Below are positions 59,831 to 64,000 of a stretch of 64,000 nucleotides of DNA, piece after piece. The stretch's first letter is position 1; each line of letters begins with the position of its first letter. The notes below the pieces were generated by a model that saw nothing but the letters and a program-made list of their open reading frames with translations, had not been told where the DNA came from and ran no database searches. Source of the stretch: Massilia yuzhufengensis (GTDB lineage Bacteria > Pseudomonadota > Gammaproteobacteria > Burkholderiales > Burkholderiaceae_D); contig NZ_FOLD01000012.1 in NCBI RefSeq assembly GCF_900112225.1, positions 1 through 64,000 of the forward strand, in the 5' to 3' direction. The position numbers were made by a program, and so were the translations under genes.

Positions 59831-61447
59831 ATGCGCGATGCGATCATCATCGGGGGCGGCCACAATGGCCTGGTGTGCGCGTGGTACCTGGCCCGCGCCG
59901 GGCTGAAGGTCACGGTACTGGAGCAGCGCGACGTCGTCGGCGGCGCTGCGGTCACCGAGGAATTCCACCCCGGTTTCCGCAATTCGGTCGCCGCCTATAC
60001 CGTTTCCCTGCTGAACCCCAAGATCATCCAGGACATGGACCTGGCCGGTCACGGTCTGCGCATCGTCGAGCGTCCGCTATCGAACTTCCTCCCGCTCGAT
60101 GACAGCAGCTATCTGAAGATCGGCGCCGGCCGTACGGCGCAGGAAGTCGCCAGGTTCTCGCAGCGCGATGCCGACCGGCTAGAAGCCTACAACCGCCACC
60201 TCGACAGCGCCGCCGACCTGCTGCGCGACCTGGTGCTGCAAACCCCGCCCAACCGGGTCCAGGGCAGCTGGCTCGCCGCGCTGCCCGAGCTGATCAAGGC
60301 CGGCAAGCTCGGCAACCGGATGCGCGCGCTGTCGCTGTCTTCCCAGCGCGAACTGCTCGACCTGTTCACCAAATCCGCAGGAGACTACCTGGACGGCTGG
60401 TTCGAATCCGCGCCGATCAAGGCGGTCTACGGCTTCGACAGCGTGGTGGGCAACTACGCCAGCCCCTACACGCCCGGGTCCGCCTACGTGCTGCTGCACC
60501 ATGTGTTCGGCGAGGTCAACGGCAAGAAGGGCGCCTGGGGCCATGCGATCGGCGGCATGGGCGCCATCACCCAGGCGATGGCGAAGGCGGCCCAGGCCCA
60601 GGGCGTCGACATCCGCACCGGCACCGCGGTGGAGGAGGTGCTGCTGGCCAAGGGCCGCGCCACCGGCGTCGTCACGCGCAAGGGCGAACGACTCGACGCC
60701 CGTGCTGTGGTGTCGAACCTGAACCCGCGCCTGCTGTACACCAGGCTGGTCGACCCGGGCGCGCTGCCCGACGACTTCCTGCGCCGCATGCAGGCCTGGC
60801 GCTGCGGCTCCGGCACGTTCCGCATGAACGTCGCGCTGTCGGAACTGCCCAGCTTCACCTGCCTGCCGGGCACCGAGGTGGCCGAGCACCATGGCAGCGG
60901 CATCATCATCGCGCCCAGCCTGCAGTACATGGAACGGGCATACCACGACGCCCGCAGCCACGGCTGGTCGCGCGCGCCGATCGTCGAGGTCCTGGTCCCA
61001 TCCACGCTGGATCCGACCCTGGCGCCGCCGGGCCAGCATGTGGCCAGCCTGTTCTGCCAGCATGTGGCGCCCCAGCTGCCCGATGGAGCCAGCTGGGATG
61101 CGCACCGCGACGAGGTGGCCGACCTGATGATCGATACCGTGAACCGCTACGCGCCGAACTTCAAGCGCTCGGTGCTGGGACGCCAGATCATGAGCCCGCT
61201 CGACCTGGAGCGCAGCTTCGGCCTGGTCGGGGGCGACATCTTCCATGGCGCATTGGGCCTGGACCAGTTGTTCGCGGCCCGCCCCATGTTGGGCCATGCC
61301 GACTACCGGGGCCCGATCGCCAGCCTGTACACCTGCGGCGCCGGCACCCACCCCGGTGGGGGCGTCACCGGGGCGCCCGGACACAATGCCGCGCGTGAAA
61401 TCCTGCGCGACTTTTCCAGCCGCCACAAAACGCGCCAGACGGCGTAA
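59831..61447 (+). CDS. Phytoene-dehydrogenase-like FAD-dependent oxidoreductase
   Basis: 538 residues with an N-terminal dinucleotide fold (IIIGGGHNGLVCAWYLARAG, then VLEQRDVVGGAA) and a C-terminal FAD motif (LYTCGAGTHPGGGVTGAPGH). It is of the PYROXD2/CrtI-related NAD(P)/FAD family. There are no other carotenoid genes nearby, so carotenoid desaturation is not supported and the substrate is unknown. RBS GAGGAAGCGG precedes ATG 59831. It lies alone behind the IS element. Confidence 0.88.
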   Translation: MRDAIIIGGGHNGLVCAWYLARAGLKVTVLEQRDVVGGAAVTEEFHPGFRNSVAAYTVSLLNPKIIQDMDLAGHGLRIVERPLSNFLPLDDSSYLKIGAGRTAQEVARFSQRDADRLEAYNRHLDSAADLLRDLVLQTPPNRVQGSWLAALPELIKAGKLGNRMRALSLSSQRELLDLFTKSAGDYLDGWFESAPIKAVYGFDSVVGNYASPYTPGSAYVLLHHVFGEVNGKKGAWGHAIGGMGAITQAMAKAAQAQGVDIRTGTAVEEVLLAKGRATGVVTRKGERLDARAVVSNLNPRLLYTRLVDPGALPDDFLRRMQAWRCGSGTFRMNVALSELPSFTCLPGTEVAEHHGSGIIIAPSLQYMERAYHDARSHGWSRAPIVEVLVPSTLDPTLAPPGQHVASLFCQHVAPQLPDGASWDAHRDEVADLMIDTVNRYAPNFKRSVLGRQIMSPLDLERSFGLVGGDIFHGALGLDQLFAARPMLGHADYRGPIASLYTCGAGTHPGGGVTGAPGHNAAREILRDFSSRHKTRQTA

Positions 61448-61468
61448 TGCAGTCGGCCACGCTGCGAG

Positions 61469-61648
61469 TGTTACGGGCTGGTGCGCGGCACGCTGCAGTT
61501 CATCTTGCCGGCGACGCAACCTTCGCTCCAGGCCAAGCAGACGACGGATTTGCTACGCGTCGGGACGACTGCGGTGGCGGTGATCGTGGCGCGCGAGCGG
61601 CGCTTGATTGAGTTGGTGCTGGACCTGTTGAGGAATGTTGGCGGCTGA
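61469..61648 (+). pseudogene. Unidentified coding remnant
   Basis: An open stretch reading YGLVRGTLQFILPATQPSLQ then LLRVGTTAVAVIVARERRLI and ending in TGA looks protein-like but has no start and no family I can name. It is probably the 3' end of a lost gene. The rest of the gap to 61861 holds a small hairpin (GTTCCGC-CTGT-GCGGAAC, 61690-61707) and no gene. Confidence 0.3.
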
Positions 61649-61861
61649 CAAACTATACCGACGTACGCCGTTATGTGCGTTACGCCGTCGTTCCGCCTGT
61701 GCGGAACAATGTACTTGGAATGAGTGAAATAAACGATGGCGCGGGTTTGCATGCGATTGCTGCGCTCCGGCTTTTTTTGTCGCCAATGTTTCCCACTGCA
61801 CTGTCCCGCCCCGGACTTCTTGCCACACTTGGGATGATGCAATGACACATCCCAGCATCAT

Positions 61862-63220
61862 GTGTCACACCAGAAAGGTCGGCAAGCTTTGGCGCAAACT
61901 CGTTCAGCCACAACCCCCATCACCGTCGAGCAAGGCATCCAGCTCGCCGGCGTCGGCAAGTTCCAGTACCGCTTGTTCCTGATCTTCGGCCTGGTCTGGA
62001 TGGCCGACGCCATGCAGGTGCTGTCGATCGGCTTCAGCGCGCCCTCCATCGCGAAGACCTTCGGCATCTCCATGGCGCAGGCGCTCCAGACCGGTACCGT
62101 CTTCTTCATCGGCATGCTGGTCGGCGCGTCCGTCCTGGGCCGGTTGGCCGACCGCATCGGCCGCCGCCCGGTACTCATGGGCGCGGTGGTGCTCGATGCC
62201 TGCTTCGGGGTGGCGTCGGCCTTCGCGCCGGAGTTCGGCTGGCTGCTGGCGTTCCGGTTCCTGGCCGGCGTCGGGGTCGGCGGCACGCTGCCGGTGGACT
62301 ACACGATGATGGCCGAGTTCCTTCCCAGCGACCGCCGCGGCCGCTGGCTGGTGCTGCTCGAATCCTTCTGGGCGGTCGGCACGATCCTGCTGGCGGTGCT
62401 GGCCCTGGTCGCGCTGCAATGGGGCGAGGATGCGTGGCGGGTGATCTTCCTGGTGACCGGGCTGCCAGCCCTGGTCGGCGTCGGACTGCGCTTCTTCGTA
62501 CCCGAGTCGCCGATGTACCTGAACCGGAGCGGCCGCCACGACGAAGCGCGCGCCGTGCTGGCGAGGGTGGCCGCAGCCAATGGCCGCACGGTCGCCATCC
62601 CGGCGCTGCAAGCCGAGGACGCGGTCAGGAAATCCGTGTTTGCCCTGTTCGAAGGAAGCTTGCGCCGCCGGAGCATCGCCCTGTGCGTGGCCTGGGCCTT
62701 GATCTCGGTCGCTTATTACGGTGTGTTCGTGTACCTGCCCGTCAAGCTCGGTGCGGAGGGCTTCGGTTTCATGCGCGGGCAGGAGTTCCTGATCCTGCTG
62801 GCCGTGGTGCAGCTGCCTGGCTTCGCCCTGTCGGCCTATGGCGTGGAGCGCTGGGGCCGCAAGCCGACCCTGGTGGGCTTCCTGCTCCTGAGCGCGCTTG
62901 GATGCATGTGCTACAGCCTGGGCAGTTCGACGGCGCTGGTGGTGGGATCGACCTTGCTGATGAGCTTTGCCCTGCTGGGCACCTGGGGCGCCCTGTACGC
63001 CTTCACGCCCGAGGTCTACCCGACCGAGCTGCGCGCCAGCGGCATGGGCATGGCCGGGGCGGTGGCGCGCTTCGGCGGCCTGTTTGCCCCAGCCGTGGTG
63101 GCGCCGGTGATGGCGACGCACTTTACCCTGGCGCTGGCCATGCTGGCCGCCTTCCTGGTGACCGGGGCGATTGCGATCGGGAGCGTCGATGTGGAGTCGC
63201 GCAACCGGCCGCTGGAGTGA
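61862..63220 (+). CDS. MFS transporter (SV2/sugar-transporter-like)
   Basis: 452 residues with 12 predicted helices. It shows the MFS signature GRLADRIGRRPVLM between helices 2 and 3, RFLAGVGVGGTLPVDYTMMA and, in the C half, YGVERWGRKPTL and AFTPEVYPTELRASGMGMAG, as in the SV2/niacin/aromatic-acid group. The substrate cannot be read from sequence. The start is uncertain: GTG 61862, or TTG 61889 with AAAGG further upstream. Confidence 0.9.
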   Translation: MSHQKGRQALAQTRSATTPITVEQGIQLAGVGKFQYRLFLIFGLVWMADAMQVLSIGFSAPSIAKTFGISMAQALQTGTVFFIGMLVGASVLGRLADRIGRRPVLMGAVVLDACFGVASAFAPEFGWLLAFRFLAGVGVGGTLPVDYTMMAEFLPSDRRGRWLVLLESFWAVGTILLAVLALVALQWGEDAWRVIFLVTGLPALVGVGLRFFVPESPMYLNRSGRHDEARAVLARVAAANGRTVAIPALQAEDAVRKSVFALFEGSLRRRSIALCVAWALISVAYYGVFVYLPVKLGAEGFGFMRGQEFLILLAVVQLPGFALSAYGVERWGRKPTLVGFLLLSALGCMCYSLGSSTALVVGSTLLMSFALLGTWGALYAFTPEVYPTELRASGMGMAGAVARFGGLFAPAVVAPVMATHFTLALAMLAAFLVTGAIAIGSVDVESRNRPLE

Positions 63221-63382
63221 AGATAGTTTGATTCAGCTCTACCTCCCAGTCCTTGGGGCGACCGAACGCCCGCGCCATCCCATCGTCTAAGAACAAGAGC
63301 GGCGATATCCGCGCTGCCGGCGCTGCGCCGCGCGCGCAGCTGTCGTTCATGATCATGTGGAAAGATGCGAGGAGAAACCGGG

Positions 63383-63820
63383 ATGAGCAGGCTGGTGCCC
63401 TACGCGGGCGGACCCCCGACAGCAATCCTTTCCGCTTCAGGGCGTACGCCGCCTACGCCGTCTCGCGACCGCATCGAGGCGCTTGCGAAGTTCGTGCCTG
63501 CTGAAATACTGGCCTTCTACGTGCCGATTGTCCCTGCCATCTCGCTGCTGCGCAATCCCGACTGGATACCCTGGTTCCATTGGCTTGCCTTCCTGCTGGC
63601 CTGGATACTGGTCCCGATCTATTTCATCTGGGTCGCCGAGGGTGACCGCCGACGGGTCCGGCAAGCGCTCGTGTCCACGCTCGCCTTTCCCATCTGGGCT
63701 TACGTCACCAAACGGACCATCGGGCCGCTCGCCCCGTGGTATGAGGATGCGCTCGGGGTCATCGTCATGCTGCTGTTTTCGCTCGCCACGGCCTTCCTCC
63801 TGCCACGGCGGCCCGAGTAG
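63383..63820 (+). CDS. Small uncharacterised membrane protein
   Basis: 145 residues. After about 35 residues of Pro/Ala-rich N-terminus come a short helix (KFVPAEILAFYVPIVPAISL) and further hydrophobic helices (FHWLAFLLAWILVPIYFIWV; STLAFPIWAYV; ALGVIVMLLFSLATAFLLP). No family recognised. ATG 63383 has GGAGAAACCGGG ahead. A partial gene starts 63 bases downstream and may share the transcript. Confidence 0.75.
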   Translation: MSRLVPYAGGPPTAILSASGRTPPTPSRDRIEALAKFVPAEILAFYVPIVPAISLLRNPDWIPWFHWLAFLLAWILVPIYFIWVAEGDRRRVRQALVSTLAFPIWAYVTKRTIGPLAPWYEDALGVIVMLLFSLATAFLLPRRPE

Positions 63821-63883
63821 CAGGAACAAGCCACGCCAGGGCAGGCAACATCAATTTTCATGCAGCCATGCCAGGAGACTTCG

Positions 63884-64000
63884 ATGAATCTCGACTCTGT
63901 TTGGGAACTCAGGCAGCAAGCCGTCGCCATGCTGGCCGAGGCGCAAAAGCAGCCGTTCGCCGCGGGGCTCAGTGAAGGCCACGGGCCGGAACATTTCATC
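63884..64000 (+). CDS. Start of an unidentified gene (cut by window edge)
   Basis: The ATG at 63884 follows AGGAGACTTCG. The first 39 residues (MNLDSVWELRQQAVAMLAEA...) are open to the edge and predicted helical. Too short to identify. Confidence 0.6.
   Translation, partial: MNLDSVWELRQQAVAMLAEAQKQPFAAGLSEGHGPEHFI

Noticed and set aside
59831..61447. Carotenoid desaturase
   Set aside because: No crtB, crtE or other carotenoid genes nearby; the protein fits the broader PYROXD2-like group.
1..64000. CRISPR arrays, tRNA, rRNA, prophage genes or toxin-antitoxin/defence modules
   Set aside because: No regularly spaced repeat arrays, tRNA-like folds, rRNA motifs or phage structural genes were seen on either strand.

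Overview
This window looks like a chromosomal segment of a GC-rich betaproteobacterium, most likely an Oxalobacteraceae member close to Massilia. That placement is inferred from the mix of gene families: PEP-CTERM remnant, Caulobacter-type TonB-dependent receptor without SusD, Burkholderiales-style isocitrate lyase and large GGDEF/EAL and hybrid-kinase proteins. No rRNA, tRNA, CRISPR or prophage was seen.

Left part (1-15.5 kb): an IS3-family element runs off the left edge and abuts a nadC 3' remnant and an internally deleted MFS gene. Then come a PAS hybrid histidine kinase, isocitrate lyase (aceA) with a palindrome-rich upstream region, a lone 3-hydroxyacyl-CoA-dehydrogenase NAD domain, a yceI-cytochrome b561 pair with an in-frame stop, an alpha/beta hydrolase divergent from a LysR regulator, hsp20, a deleted alcohol dehydrogenase, the Mg2+ P-type ATPase mgtA and a PAS-GGDEF-EAL protein.

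Middle part (15.5-36.4 kb): a pectin utilisation locus. It encodes an esterase, a CE12-type esterase with SLH-like repeats, a PL10 pectate lyase, a DUF4382 lipoprotein, a GH3 enzyme with PA14 and a TonB-dependent receptor. It also holds a tight minus-strand operon gntR-CE8-GH43-GH105-GH28.

Pentose part (36.5-58.6 kb): xylA-xylB (isomerase route) face away from xylX-xylose dehydrogenase-xylD-xylFGH, which combines the oxidative (Weimberg) route with a xylose ABC importer. After these come xylR-galM-xylC-GH43 and, 4.5 kb further on, an aldehyde dehydrogenase that closely resembles alpha-ketoglutaric semialdehyde dehydrogenase, the last Weimberg step. Two routes for D-xylose therefore sit in one locus beside enzymes that release it. 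A nearly identical ~58-bp element upstream of gntR and of xylR suggests that pectin and xylose control are wired together.

Right part (58.6-64 kb): a complete IS1595-family insertion with an 8-bp target duplication, a phytoene-dehydrogenase-like flavoprotein, an MFS transporter and small genes. The window also holds an unusual number of deletion scars: nadC, MFS, cytochrome b561, ADH, a Usp remnant fused to mgtA, LysR/TRIC, PL1 and PEP-CTERM.
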